Origin: Heliocidaris tuberculata
Taxonomy: Eukaryota > Echinodermata > Echinoidea > Camarodonta > Echinometridae
Direction of reading: 5' to 3'
Assembly: GCA_025618425.1 (NCBI GenBank)
Contig: CM046836.1
Location: 11,524,061 to 11,588,060 of the forward strand
Length of the DNA stretch: 64,000 nt
The position numbers and the translations under genes are program-made. The notes under the pieces were generated by a model. That model did not search any database and was not told where the DNA came from. It saw nothing but the letters and a program-made list of their open reading frames with translations. Shown piece by piece: positions 51,393-62,073 of this stretch (positions within the stretch are counted from its first letter, which is position 1; each line of letters opens with the position of its first letter).

Positions 51393-51668
51393 CCTCTGAT
51401 CAGTGGCATATCGTGAGTCGAGCCATTGAGGGTGGGGGGGGGGGGGCACCAGTTTTACTTGGTAAATTCAATGCGAATTTACAAGCTCACTGATTAGGGG
51501 AGGGTGCGGAAGGGTTCCTATAGTATTCTTTTCTCGTCTTTTTCCCCTTCTCTCTTTCCTTTTCTCCCTTTCTCTCTTTTCTTTCTTTTTTTCCACCATT
51601 CGATGGGGGGGGGGGGGGGGGGACACGTGCCGCTCGTGCCCCCTTGTTTCTGCGCCACTGCCTCTGAT
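51393..51668. mobile_element. CAGTGGC-type MITE with 8-bp target duplication
   Basis: cctctgat occurs at 51,393-51,400 and 51,661-51,668, flanking 260 bp that begins CAGTGGCATATCG and ends with the complement of CAGTGGCGCAGAAAC. The 8-bp duplication and CAGTGGC terminus fit hAT-like elements. The interior has two poly-G runs and a CT-rich tract. Frames over it are not genes. Confidence 0.85.
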
Positions 51669-52138
51669 GCTGAGGAGGATGAAGATGAGGAGAAGATGCA
51701 AATACTCCGAATGAAAAACAGTGTAAACAGGGAATGCCCCTTTTTACCCTGCGGTACCATCTTCGCTCGCACTTTCGACTACTCCGACCGATGGCATGCA
51801 TTTCAATTACTGCGACGAACAGGCAAAGGGGCAAGAACTTTACTCGCTTTTTAGTCTGCCGCATAAAGGATTTTAGAGTGTGTAGATGAAGAAAAGGGTA
51901 GAGGGTTATACGGAGTGAGTACAGCCGGGGGTGCATCACCGACACGTTCTATTTTGGTCTTGTCATTTTCAACCCAGTGGCATGCATTAGAGAGATAGAA
52001 GAGCGACCCCCCCGTGTGATCAGCATCGTCGTGATCGTGTCGCATACTGAGTGAGAAAGGAAGGCAGATCATTCCCCTGATAGTCTAGATAGCTGGAAAT
52101 GAGAGGAGTAGTATGAGGGGGGGAGGGGGGGGGGGGGT

Positions 52139-52457
52139 CGGGCTAACCCGGCACTAGGGCGAACTCGGCACTGCGCAGTGACTATGTTTCAAGAGTTGAA
52201 GTCGACGCTACGCACCGTACCGTTTTTATTTTAGCCTTAAAATTTCATGTTTTGTATGATTTTACTTCTTGAAATTTTCACCATTACTTCTTTACTAATC
52301 ATTTATACATTGATATCAAATAATTTTGAATTTAGGTTTTTTTGAAATGTGCAATTAATGCGAAATTCAAGTATTTGCGATCAATTCAACTCTCTCGGCT
52401 CACTCGGCCGCGATTTTCCGCCAAGGCCGAGTTCGCCCTAGTGCCGAGTTAGCCCGG
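52139..52457. mobile_element. MITE with about 30-bp terminal inverted repeats
   Basis: Ends CGGGCTAACCCGGCACTAGG and, inverted, CCGGGCTAACTCGGCACTAG, both continuing into GCGAACTCGGC. gtatgaggg is found at 52,111 and 52,461, which may be an imperfectly placed target duplication separated from the left end by poly-G. Confidence 0.8.
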
Positions 52458-52459
52458 AT

Positions 52460-53394
52460 CGTATGAGGGTGGGTGAAGGGATCCAGAGAGAGAGAGAGAG
52501 AGAGAGAGGGAGGGAAGGGGGGGGGGGCGTGGGGGAGGGGTTGTAAGTCCATGTGTCTCCCCGTCATCTCTCAACCCTCATATCATGCGAATGGAAGAGT
52601 GGATTTGAACTAATTGGGGGGGGGGGGGGGGGGGGGTAGCATACCTCCTTTTACATGACATAATTATAATGTAGGTATGCTTATTCGTTTTCCTCTGGCA
52701 AGATGGTTAGAATATGAAAAAGAGATAAAAGAAAGCTGTGTTATTTCATGATCATGTTTCTTGATACATGTAGCTGGAAAGAGAGCGAGAGGCAGAGAAG
52801 GTGGAGGGGTTTAGGGAAATACTCGAATGATTAGAACGTAGGGGTGAACGGATATGGCAGAAGGAAAGCACTTTTTCCGCCGTCTGATTACAGATTTAAA
52901 AAAAAAGAATCATGTAAGGTAAGTGGATGTGGGTTTCATTTTCGCTGAGCTTTTCAAAAGAATTTAAAAAATCAGAAATGGGGCTTACATTTTAGGCCTA
53001 CATGCTATCAAAAGGGCGTGAATGACGAGTGGAACCCTTCTTTTTGACTCGTATGCATTTAGTCAATCGAACTTTCATTTCAGACTGGCAGGCCAGTTCG
53101 GTTGATGAACTTGTCACTATTTGATGACGATTGAAAGGGATGCGATCCCTTGTTATCCAGCCCCCTATCAGCTCGCCAGTGGCCACGTAACCTGGTCATC
53201 ACCTGACATTGACAGTGACATGACATGACGTGACCTTTGGCACCCGCAGGCTTAATGCCTCATCAAACCAATTACTGCCATGTAGGAGACGTGACAACAA
53301 TTCTTAGACATGTGCTGAGAGACGAACGGCAGGGAGGGGGCGGGAGGGGGCAGCGTGCCGGTCGGTAAGCGACGTCAGTACCCCCAAGTGGGCG
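52460..53394. other. Intergenic, no gene seen
   Basis: (GA)n at about 52,480-52,508, poly-G near 52,515 and 52,616-52,636. No coding exon. Confidence 0.5.
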
Positions 53395-54330
53395 CTGCAT
53401 TTTAATTAGGATTTTAAAAAATCTTCCTAACTATTCAACAAGAGAAAGGTATCGACAGTTAAAGAGAGAAGTAAAGAAGAAAATTAAATCTAATTATAAA
53501 TTGGAATGATCTTTGTACTGAATCACACGTGAAGTGTAATAGACTTATTGGTATTATACGGAGGAACTTTGTTGACTGTCCAAAATCTGTTAAAAAAAAA
53601 TCTTTATTAATTTTTAGTATACGCTCACGTTTGGATTATTGTTATATATAGCATGGGAACCATATGGAGATTCACAAAAACAATTGGTCGAACGAATTAA
53701 AAAACGTTATGTAAGAATGATGTGCAAAGACTGGAGCAGTAGTTATGATACATTATTACAAAAATCAAGTATGATAAATTAGAGAATAGACGAAACGAAA
53801 GTACCTCCGACTTGTGTTTTATTATAAGCTTGTTAATGGTTTAATAGATATAGGACATAAAAATAGGTGCACACCTGCGAACTGAATTGGAAGAAACGAT
53901 CATAACTTAAAGATGCATGTACCCTTCGAAAGAACAGATTATAATATGAACTCATTTTATCCTAAAACTATAAATGATTGGAACAAACTTCCGAAGTATG
54001 TAGTCAATATGAAAACTCTTAGCATGTTTAAGAAAGCGTTAAGTAACCATCTCAACCCATACAGTAAATTTCACAAATGCTTTACCTCAACTTAGCAATT
54101 TTGTACTCTGCAATACTACAATGATTTTGCTTGCAGTCATCACTATTGACTATCGTTTACCATGTTTACATCTTTTAAATAATACCTTGTGCAATATGCA
54201 TGTTTATGATATTGAATTCAGTCGTTTTTTATTTCTCGGAAAAAGACTTGAATGGGTTTGATCGAACCTTTTCATGTTTTTCAGAGACATGTTTTTATAA
54301 TGTCCGAATAAAATTCAAATCAAATTAAAC
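53395..54330 (+). pseudogene. Degraded non-LTR retrotransposon fragment (reverse-transcriptase C-terminus)
   Basis: Pieces in different frames resemble the end of a LINE-type ORF2: YRQLKREVKKKIKSNY (linker-like), then RSRLDYCYI, VERIKKRYVRMM, and near 53,938-54,060 NMNSFYPKTINDWNKLP and FKKALSNHL, typical of the C-terminus of CR1/jockey-like reverse transcriptases. Stops and frameshifts separate the pieces, and the jump from linker to C-terminus implies that most of the catalytic domain was deleted. An aataaa-attcaaatcaaat tail ends the element near 54,328. Confidence 0.75.
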
Positions 54331-55269
54331 ACGTGAATTAACACAGGCTGGTTCAAACTCTTGGACCCATACAAGGAGAATATACATGGAGAATTTGTCG
54401 TGCTTTTAGATAATTCTTCCTTTCCCCTCCGAACTTGAAAAAAATAATTTATATATTTATTATTATATTATTATAATCATTGTCAAATGGTTTGTGAGGA
54501 ATATGCATTATAAAGAAGACCAATTTATTTTCGACTTTGTTTTTTAAAAGACATAGTATCCAAAAATAGGCTCAACATCAATCCAACTACTTTCATTTCC
54601 GCATTAAAATGTTTTAAATATTCCCTTGAACAGTGTTTCATTAGAAATCTATTACAAGCACTCTTGAGAAGTTGTTCAACACACGATGTTCAGCACTCGT
54701 ATACCAGTAAAAGCATGACTCCCACACAAGCACTGGCACGCACGACAATGTTAATTTTGAAGAAAAAAATAAAGAAAGGTATTCTCGAAGAGAAATAAAA
54801 TTTGCAGTAGGAGCTGTGACCTCGGCAAAAATCAAATAATATACATCGGCACTCTCAGTATCAAATTAGCCACGTTACTGCGTTAACCAAGTTACAGAAG
54901 CCACACTGCTTTTCCAAAATGGTATTAGGTTTCCAGTCGCGTGCCGAGAGAAAGGTTATGCCGTGCTGAAAAGGATATGACGACGTCTAGAGTAAATTTA
55001 ACCTTTTTCCTTTTTGGCGGAGTTCTTAAGACAGCCATCTATCACCTTTCACTCATGGAGTAGCTATTAGCCCCTTGACTTATTACACATATCAATATTA
55101 ATTTCATGGCTTGTACATTTATCTTTGATGTGCATTTTGGTAGTCTGTCTTCGGGTTGATGTGATCATGATTTATAAAAAATAAAAGATTTACGCTATTT
55201 TACATGCTTAAGATCTGACGATGTTTTGCAATGATTATCCTCTTTATATGTAACATGCATCTTCTTATG
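54331..55269. other. Intergenic, no gene seen
   Basis: AT-rich sequence without supported features. Confidence 0.5.
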
Positions 55270-55515
55270 AAAATTAAAGATTTTAGTTTTGGTTTGGTTT
55301 GAAGGCGTTGTTTTACCCGACTGCTAAGAAAGCATGTGTATGCTTGTAAGTAATCACCAGGAGACCGACGGCTTTAATCCTCTCCGAGGAACTTGGTAAA
55401 GAGGGTTGATGCCTTACCAAAGGGCACTAGCTTATCCACTTGGTTCCGAACTCAGGTTCCCCCAGTTCATGCAGTTACGAGGACCATTGCTCTACCAATG
55501 AGCCACCGCAGCTCC
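55270..55515 (-). mobile_element. tRNA-derived SINE
   Basis: The minus strand starts GGAGCTGCGG, with a Pol III box A (TGGCTCATTGGTAGAGC, 55,489-55,505) and box B (GAGTTCGGAACC, 55,442-55,453) about 36 bp apart. A body follows with cctcggagaggattaaagcc, then an A-rich tail (aaaccaaaccaaaact) near 55,275-55,300. A second copy lacking the head is at 61,392-61,503. Confidence 0.8.
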
Positions 55516-55955
55516 TCAATTTGAATATATTCTTTCATTATCTTGTGATAGGGAATAAAAAAAAAAAAATGAATCTATTAAAATTAAAAGCTTTTTTTTG
55601 GTTTCGTAATCCGTAATACCCTGTAGGTCTATTCAGTGCTATATATTTCTTCTTGAATTGTGTTTCCCCTACATATTCATGCAAGTATATACTATCGTTG
55701 TGGTTCTCAGTTTGGGTTAACATGTGACTGGGAGAATCTGTGGGAACGATTGAAGTCATCATAATTTACACACTGTTTGAACCTCTTCAATAATTCGAGT
55801 ATAGGGCTTGACAAATATTAGGTTTTGGAACAATTATTATTCGAAAGCGTCTTATAAATACTGAAAAAACAGGGACAGTCCCGGCTGTGGTATTTAAATA
55901 CATTAAATATAAACAAACGCGGAAGGTCTATAACCTGTAGTGACATTTTGAGTGC

Positions 55956-55989
<34 letters not shown>

Positions 55990-56576
55990 CTGCTTTTGTT
56001 TGTCTGAATCGTTCTTCATGTACACTATTGTTTGTTTTTGTGTTCTGGCATTTTACATTTTGCTTGCTCCGCTGTGTATCTGAAAATGTTGCATCTAGTA
56101 GTTTGTAAATTCATTTGATCTAATTGTGCTCAGAAAGCCGACTGTCGCTTTTAATAATGTCTCCGGCCTACTTCTCTTATTGCCCATTCTCTTCCTCTAT
56201 TGTCTCTTCATCTGTCACTTTCTCCCCTTCTCTCTCTCTCCTCTCCCTCTCTCTTTGAATAGAATAAGCACGCCAGATGGCTAGGATTATAAGTTTTTAC
56301 TTCAGTTCATAATATAAAATAAGATACGGAGTATCTCCTTGTCGATTTAATGAAAAAGAGCATATTAAAATTGTAATATAAATTCAGGATACGTTTAATG
56401 AATACAATGAGGGCTACAACACATGAGCATGTCGCTGGGTGAACTTGAATCTCTCAAACAATGAACAAGTCACAACAAATAAGGAGAGAGGGAATGTGTG
56501 TATGGGTGTGTGTGTGATGAGAGAGGAGAGAGAGAGAAAGAAAGAGAGAGAGTGAAAGAGATTGCAGAAGAGAAAC

Positions 56577-56616
<40 letters not shown>

Positions 56617-57350
56617 CAGGTGAAGGTGCAATTGCATGTGAGAATATACATATATCTTTACACCAGTATACGGGCACTATGCATGTACATGTTCGCATGC
56701 ATTTATTATAAACCTATTTGTTACACTTCTTTGTCATATACTTTTATCCATATCTCCTTACGACACGCACGCAGTTGACGTGGCGATTCCACGCACATAG
56801 AGAGTAAAAACCAAATTAATCGTCTTAAAGCCAAATTGTCTTGCCTAATCATCCCCTCACTGGAACTTCACTATGCCCCCCTTCCCCCCTTTTTTACATT
56901 GTTCCGGTCGGACGCACCCATTTATTTACTTGTGTAGTAAACGCCCTCTACATGACGTCCGTATTACATGTAACGATTATTGCACAGAACACCTACCCAT
57001 TACACACGAGAGTACATATACATTTGCTTCGACCTTAAAAGTCAGGTAATTGTTTACTTTGCTTACTTTTGTTTTTATTGAGTTCCATTTTCGTTATTTC
57101 ACTTACTCCTGCCGAGTATAACATCTTTTCAATTTCACTTACTCCTGTTGATTTATGTTGCCAGCTTTATAACAATTCTGTCTGTTGTCTTTAGTTTTGT
57201 TTTGGCAAGTAACATCTTTTCAATTTCACTTATAATTATTGCTGTTGATTTATGTTGCCAGATTTATGATAGTTCTGTTCTGTTGTCTTTAGTTTTGTTA
57301 AGTTGCTTATTATTATTATTTGTTTCATTCTGTTTGATTTAGCAAATAAA
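55516..57350. other. Intergenic, no gene seen
   Basis: Holds poly-T at 55,959-55,986, GA-rich DNA at 56,518-56,560, an (AT)n tract at 56,579-56,614 and a diverged direct duplication (tttatgttgccag...ttctgt.tgtctttagttttg) at about 57,150-57,300. Confidence 0.5.
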
Positions 57351-57375
57351 CTTGAAGAAGGCCAGGAGCCGAAAG
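57351..57375 (+). ncRNA. Hammerhead-like core motif 3
   Basis: cTTGAAGAA-GGC-CAGGA-GCC-GAAA repeats the layout of motifs 1 and 2 with a different stem but with TTGA in place of CTGA. An (AT)n tract begins about 55 bp downstream (57,430-57,480). It may mark the end of a Penelope-like or related retroelement; activity is doubtful. Confidence 0.2.
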
Positions 57376-57427
57376 CTTGCAAATACACGAGTGACCTGCT
57401 TCATTCTGTACCATTATATTCTCTCTT

Positions 57428-57429
<2 letters not shown>

Positions 57430-57480
<51 letters not shown>
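57430..57480. repeat. (AT)n microsatellite
   Basis: TA run of about 50 bp. Confidence 0.95.
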
Positions 57481-57486
<6 letters not shown>

Positions 57487-57974
57487 AACCTAGGGACTCG
57501 CATAGAATGAGAATGAAAGGGAAGAGAAGGTGACTTGATTTACCATTATAATACGATTCGAAATGGATAGTCCATAGATGAGTGTTTTCAGAGAAGTATG
57601 TGGTATAACATCCATGATTAGGGACGCGCGAACATAAAATACCATTACCCTATTCCTGCTACTATCTGCCCTGATATTAACCTTACCCCCAACAGGGAGA
57701 ACAATGTTCGGGAACGTGGGAAATTAGATCGACAGATTCTTTATGCCTTATCCTCTCTCTCCCTCTCTTTCCCTCTGTCTATCTATCTCCCCTTTCCTAT
57801 ATTTGTTTAAAGTTTTTAAAGAATAATTTCAATACACTTCCATTTTCCTTGCAATCCCGAAGTCTAATCCTCTTCCGACGTACTCTCTTTTCATTAAGAA
57901 TGTGACAAGCATTTTGGCTAAGGACCAAGCTTGAATAAACTGATACCCCTGTCACATCCACGAGACCGACACCA

Positions 57975-58112
57975 GGGTGGCGTTTCATCAAGTGTATTGT
58001 CGGTGATTTTTACCGGCAAATTTGCTCTCAGCCAATCAGATGCAAGGATTTCAGTAGCTTATAACAGTTATTGGAACCTGTCATCGATGACAAGTTTTAT
58101 GAAACAGGGCCC
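57975..58112 (+). mobile_element. Hybrid copy of the palindromic MITE at 29,338
   Basis: The left two thirds (gtttcatcaagtgt through gccaatcagatgcaagg to cttataacagtt) matches the element at 29,338-29,475. The right end instead reads tgacaagttttatgaaacag, so the terminal repeats no longer pair fully. Confidence 0.75.
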
Positions 58113-58587
58113 AGACCGACATTCGGTTTAGAATCGGTGTGGAGTCGGTTTGGCGGTGTGACTGAGATATAAAGGATTAGTTAGTTATGCTGTGGTAATA
58201 ATAAAGGCTTTATCGTTTGGTGAGAGCCAAAAGGGCGTTATCATAAGTACAGTATTATAACTTAACGCCCTTCTGGGAAGATACCGTTGGTATGTTGGAT
58301 GATTAGGGCGGGGCTGCCCAGTGGCCTCGCACACGATAATGAATTCAGATGAACACGTTTGCTTTTTCTTCAAGTACCTCTTTGAATAACACTGCATCAA
58401 TTCAGCTTTCAACCATTAGATGTTGCTGCAACTTGAGAGCCGCAGGGCGACCCTTTCAAGGATATGAAAGCGAGATAGAGTCGTAAGGCGCATACATGAT
58501 AACAAGTGGTCTAGTTTGTTGACTCACATTGAGATATGATTACATTTCCCAAATCAGTCATGTATGCACAGGGGAATTTTCTGGAAA
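58113..58587. other. DNA left of the assembly gap
   Basis: Includes a small foldback (aagggcgttat...cttaacgccctt, 58,230-58,273). I looked on the minus strand for PHF10 PHD-finger exons, meaning spaced Cys/His codons with splice sites, and saw none. Confidence 0.45.
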
Positions 58588-59115
58588 GGGGGGGGGGGGG
58601 GGGGGGGGGGGGGGGNNNNNNNNNNNNNNNNNNNNNNNNNNNNNNNNNNNNNNNNNNNNNNNNNNNNNNNNNNNNNNNNNNNNNNNNNNNNNNNNNNNNN
58701 NNNNNNNNNNNNNNNNNNNNNNNNNNNNNNNNNNNNNNNNNNNNNNNNNNNNNNNNNNNNNNNNNNNNNNNNNNNNNNNNNNNNNNNNNNNNNNNNNNNN
58801 NNNNNNNNNNNNNNNNNNNNNNNNNNNNNNNNNNNNNNNNNNNNNNNNNNNNNNNNNNNNNNNNNNNNNNNNNNNNNNNNNNNNNNNNNNNNNNNNNNNN
58901 NNNNNNNNNNNNNNNNNNNNNNNNNNNNNNNNNNNNNNNNNNNNNNNNNNNNNNNNNNNNNNNNNNNNNNNNNNNNNNNNNNNNNNNNNNNNNNNNNNNN
59001 NNNNNNNNNNNNNNNNNNNNNNNNNNNNNNNNNNNNNNNNNNNNNNNNNNNNNNNNNNNNNNNNNNNNNNNNNNNNNNNNNNNNNNNNNNNNNNNNNNNN
59101 NNNNNNNNNNNNNNN
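58588..59115. other. Poly-G run and 500-N assembly gap
   Basis: About 28 G followed by exactly 500 N (58,616-59,115), a conventional scaffold gap of unknown true size. It interrupts PHF10; frames drawn through it are meaningless. Confidence 0.97.
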
Positions 59116-59302
59116 CTGTTGCTGTTGCTGGCGTGGTTGTTGCCGTTTGCGGTTGCTGCTTTTGTGGCGGGTGCTGTGTTGGTTGGTTCAGTAGCTGTTG
59201 CAGCCGCTGCTCTTGCTGTTGCCGCTGCTGCTGATCGTTTTGTGGTTGATTTGAAGAAGATTTGCTCTTGTTCTTGTCTGCGTCATCATTCTTGGTCAAT
59301 TC
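59116..59302 (-). CDS. PHF10: PHF10 exon, acidic/Gln-rich linker (runs into gap)
   Basis: The acceptor ctttag precedes GAATTGACC at 59,302. Translation gives ELTKNDDADKNKSKSSSN and then a Gln/Thr/Pro-rich stretch that continues into the gap. Vertebrate PHF10 has a charged, low-complexity linker at this place between the SAY domain and the PHD fingers. It is in phase with the preceding exon only if that exon is read in its conserved frame. The CAG/CAA-rich coding repeat may have contributed to the assembly break. Confidence 0.75.
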
Positions 59303-59905
59303 CTAAAGGTACAAAATGAGAAAAACATTAAATGCCAGAATGTCTCCCCAAATCCCAAGTCTGAAAGAATGCAAGAATATCTTAGCAACTCATGCACAAA
59401 GTTGTTTCAATAGAAGCATGCAGTCAGTGGTTAGAGTAATTCTGTTCTAGCATGTCAACCATTTGTCCATTACATGAAAAAGCTCATAGATCAAGAAACA
59501 GGTATCACCATCTACAAAGACCTTTCTGAGAGAAACATATTGCTTCTTTGGGATGCAATCGAGGCATCGAAGAAGGGGAACGGTCAAATCACATCTGTGT
59601 GGTCTATGAATGGCAAAACCAATATCACAAATTTGGAAAGAAAACAATTATCAAAATCTGCAAATTGACAACACATTGACAACATTCTATAGCACTGTTT
59701 TCCCCAGTTGAGAAGGAAACTTTTCTTCACTTTTCCATATGGTCTGTATTCAAGTATTTTCATTTCAAATACATGTACATGACTTTTCAATGGAATAGCA
59801 CTGCTTTAAAATAAAAAGAAAGAAGAATGTTGCTAATTTGAAGAAGAAAACCAATTTATTCATTTCTTCAAACATTCCTGATGAATTAATATGTTGGGTA
59901 CTCAC
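59303..59905 (-). other. PHF10 intron
   Basis: Bounded by GTGAGT (at 59,905) and ctttag (at 59,303). Short open frames on both strands lack splice or domain support. Confidence 0.75.
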
Positions 59906-60037
59906 AGCCATGATATCCAAGTCATCATCTCCTTCTTCTTCTTCTACTTCAGGAGCATAGTCTGTCTTTCTCCTAATCGCCATCGGACCATAGATGGCGG
60001 TATTCAGGGGCAGATAGTTCAGCTCATCAGCGTGTAG
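59906..60037 (-). CDS. PHF10: PHF10 exon, C-terminal part of SAY region; apparent 1-base deletion
   Basis: The acceptor ccctag precedes CTACACGCTG and the donor is GTGAGT. The conserved frame gives ADELNYLPLNTAIYGP, matching vertebrate PHF10 DELRYLPLNTALYEPP, and ends with an acidic EVEEEEGDDDLDIM. The preceding exon leaves two bases (AG), so the spliced frame would read AGC TAC ACG CTG ATG AGC TGA and stop. One missing base near 60,026-60,031 would restore both the conserved frame and the phase of the next exon. Either a sequencing error or a real lesion. Confidence 0.8.
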
Positions 60038-60924
60038 CTAGGGTAGGAAGATAACAATGATGTCACAAGGCAAACATGGGCACGTGCTCAAGAATTCTAT
60101 TCTTCATGCTTTTGCCAGTGTTTTAAAAATACTGCAGTAGAAATATACACGGATAGTCCCAATCTACCCTAGCCTTAGTAGGTTTTTAACCAATTAATTT
60201 GGAAACTCATATCTTCTATACACCATTTTATTGTTTCATCACCACTGATTTTTAAACACAAAAATAATATTATCAGCTGGGAGCTAGAAGGGTCTTAACC
60301 TGTTGCCTCCTGGAACCAGGTGGTCCCCCCCCCCGGGGGGGGGGGGGGCCTCAATATATTGGACAGATGGGTATGTGCCGCTTTGACGACCCCCTTTTTC
60401 AACGGCCGATCGCCGTTCTCAAGATACCCAAATTTCCATAAACTACCGTTCTCACCCTTCTCACAGTTTCTCAAGATACCCGGCCGGAACAAAAGCATTC
60501 ATCTCTCTCCGTTTGCCCCGGCATGCCCCGTTCCCTAGCTCTCACGTACGTACGTCCATTCACTTACGCGCCCAATTGCATATATGCATGCACTATAGAA
60601 TCCCCACTCTTAGTGCCGTAGTTCCTCAGACCATGTTTTTTTGCTCAGCTGGGTATAGGTATCCACCGTTCCAAAGACCCTATGTTTTTCGCTTCTAGTC
60701 AGTTCCTTAGACCCCTGTTTCATGGGCGGCTGCACACCCGTCTGAAAAGAATTTGAATCCCCCCCCGGGTTGGTCCCTGTATCAAGCCTATGATGGGTAA
60801 AATCATATTTCTTTACATAGATTGAACGCCCTTCTGGCTCTCACCATGAAGCTACAAACCATGCTCTCACAGATAACATAGCAATTTAATGGTCTAACCA
60901 TTGTAGCTTCATGGTCTAACTTAC
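60038..60924 (-). other. PHF10 intron with repeat-like DNA
   Basis: 60,310-60,780 is GC-richer than its surroundings. It starts with a C-run/G-run inverted pair and contains duplicated ctcaagatacccaaat/ctcaagatacccggc segments, which looks like an inserted element of unknown type. accatgaagctacaa (60,843) and its complement (60,903) form a small foldback just inside the donor. Confidence 0.6.
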
Positions 60925-61034
60925 CTTCTGCAGTAGTCTTGGTACTGACCAGGGATGACAGCCACAGGATAGGCACCTATCTTTGTATCCTCTTTACTCA
61001 GCTTCTTCATCTTGGCTTGGGGCATATGGAGTTG
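60925..61034 (-). CDS. PHF10: PHF10 exon, SAY domain end (YPVAVIPGQYQDY)
   Basis: Acceptor ctttag, donor GTAAGT. Translation contains QLHMPQAKMKKLSKEDTK and GAYPVAVIPGQYQDYCR, matching the vertebrate VIQVPQGKYK and SYPVALIPGQFQEYYKR segments. Phase 0 in, two bases left over. Confidence 0.93.
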
Positions 61035-61187
61035 CTAAAGATGGAAATTAAGAAACAGAAATAACAAAAGTTAGCTCCTGTAAAATGCAACAATACAACG
61101 GAATCTTGATGCAGTGATTGGAATCAATAACAAATTAACAAACAATTTTAAAAATTCATGACCAGGTCCAAATGTACACAGACTCAC

Positions 61188-61316
61188 CATTGTTTGTAGA
61201 TCAAAGTAGTACTGTCTTTCTTCTCTCTTCTCTCTCATCAAGAGTGCATTGAACTCAGCGGCTTGCTTTGCGGCTTTCTTGATGTATTCCTTGATCTTAC
61301 TTGCATCCATTGTTGG
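61188..61316 (-). CDS. PHF10: PHF10 exon, helical SAY segment
   Basis: 43 codons, phase 0 at both ends. [20 protein letters not shown] and [11 protein letters not shown] match human PHF10 ([30 protein letters not shown]). Acceptor tacacag, donor GTGAGT. Confidence 0.95.
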
Positions 61317-61391
61317 CTGTGTACAAAATCAAGCATGAAATTAAAAATGAAAATCAAAGCACCAGAACTGAAGATGATGATGATTTTCATT

Positions 61392-61503
61392 TCACCTGAC
61401 TTGCTAAGGAAGCAAGTATATACTTGTAGATAACCAGCCAGTGGACCTTCGGTTTTCAGTCCTGTCTGAGGAACTTGGCAATTGAGGATTAATGCCTTAC
61501 AAA
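61392..61503 (-). mobile_element. 5'-truncated SINE in PHF10 intron
   Basis: The body (ggcattaatcctcaattgcc, ttcctcagacaggact, ttgcttccttagcaagtcag) is a diverged copy of the SINE at 55,270-55,515 in the same orientation. The tRNA head is missing. Confidence 0.65.
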
Positions 61504-61936
61504 CAGTGCAACAGTGATTTCGACTATTTCAGAACTTTACCAGCCATTGCAAGCAATAACCATCCCTGAATTCATAGCAAGTTTTCCGTCAAGTAGGGCA
61601 AGCTTCTGACACTACTCCTCTTATGGACACTGTCTCACAACAACATGACTAACTTACTCTGAAGAAGCTACAATTGTTTGACACATGCTTTGGCAGCAGT
61701 TGCTTAATAATTTATTTCTAACACTAACAAATTCCTAAATGTATCTACACTCAATGATATACCAAACCACAAACGTTACTTTACACCTACCCCTAATGCC
61801 GAATTGCAAGCCAAACCCTAATCCTATATTTTTCACGAAATGAAGTGCACACAACGGATGTTTGATCACCAAAAGCTACATATTGTTGATTGGAGCCTAC
61901 AGAAGTATGGCAAAAGTTAGAGCCACTGGGTCTCAC
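61504..61936 (-). other. PHF10 intron
   Basis: Remainder of the intron between the exons at 61,188-61,316 and 61,937-62,073. No further feature seen. Confidence 0.7.
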
Positions 61937-62073
61937 CGCTTCGTATCCTTTATGCTGGTTGCTGATATTCTGTCTCTGTTTCTCCTGGATCACCCTGGCA
62001 TACTCTGAGTATCTGTTTGGGTAGTCCTTCATCATCAGATCATACACCTCATCTCCACGTAGAGCTGTCAGAC
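61937..62073 (-). CDS. PHF10: PHF10 exon, core of SAY domain
   Basis: Acceptor cggcag, donor GTGAGA. Translation GLTALRGDEVYDLMMKDYP continues to NRYSEYARVIQEKQRQNIS and matches human PHF10 (GLTALRSDEVIDLMIKEYP). SAY, the supporter-of-activation-of-yellow domain, is specific to PHF10/SAYP proteins of the PBAF chromatin remodeller. Confidence 0.96.

Noticed and set aside
55438..55515. Functional tRNA gene on the minus strand
   Set aside because: Box A and box B are present but the acceptor and T stems do not pair properly, and a SINE body follows; better explained as a SINE head.
56414..56698. Minus-strand frames with (IY)n and Ser/Leu runs
   Set aside because: They cross (AT)n and (GA)n microsatellites and have no other coding sign.
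58511..59319. Frames of 220-260 codons crossing 58,616-59,115
   Set aside because: They run through 500 N. Only the PHF10 exon to the right of the gap is real.
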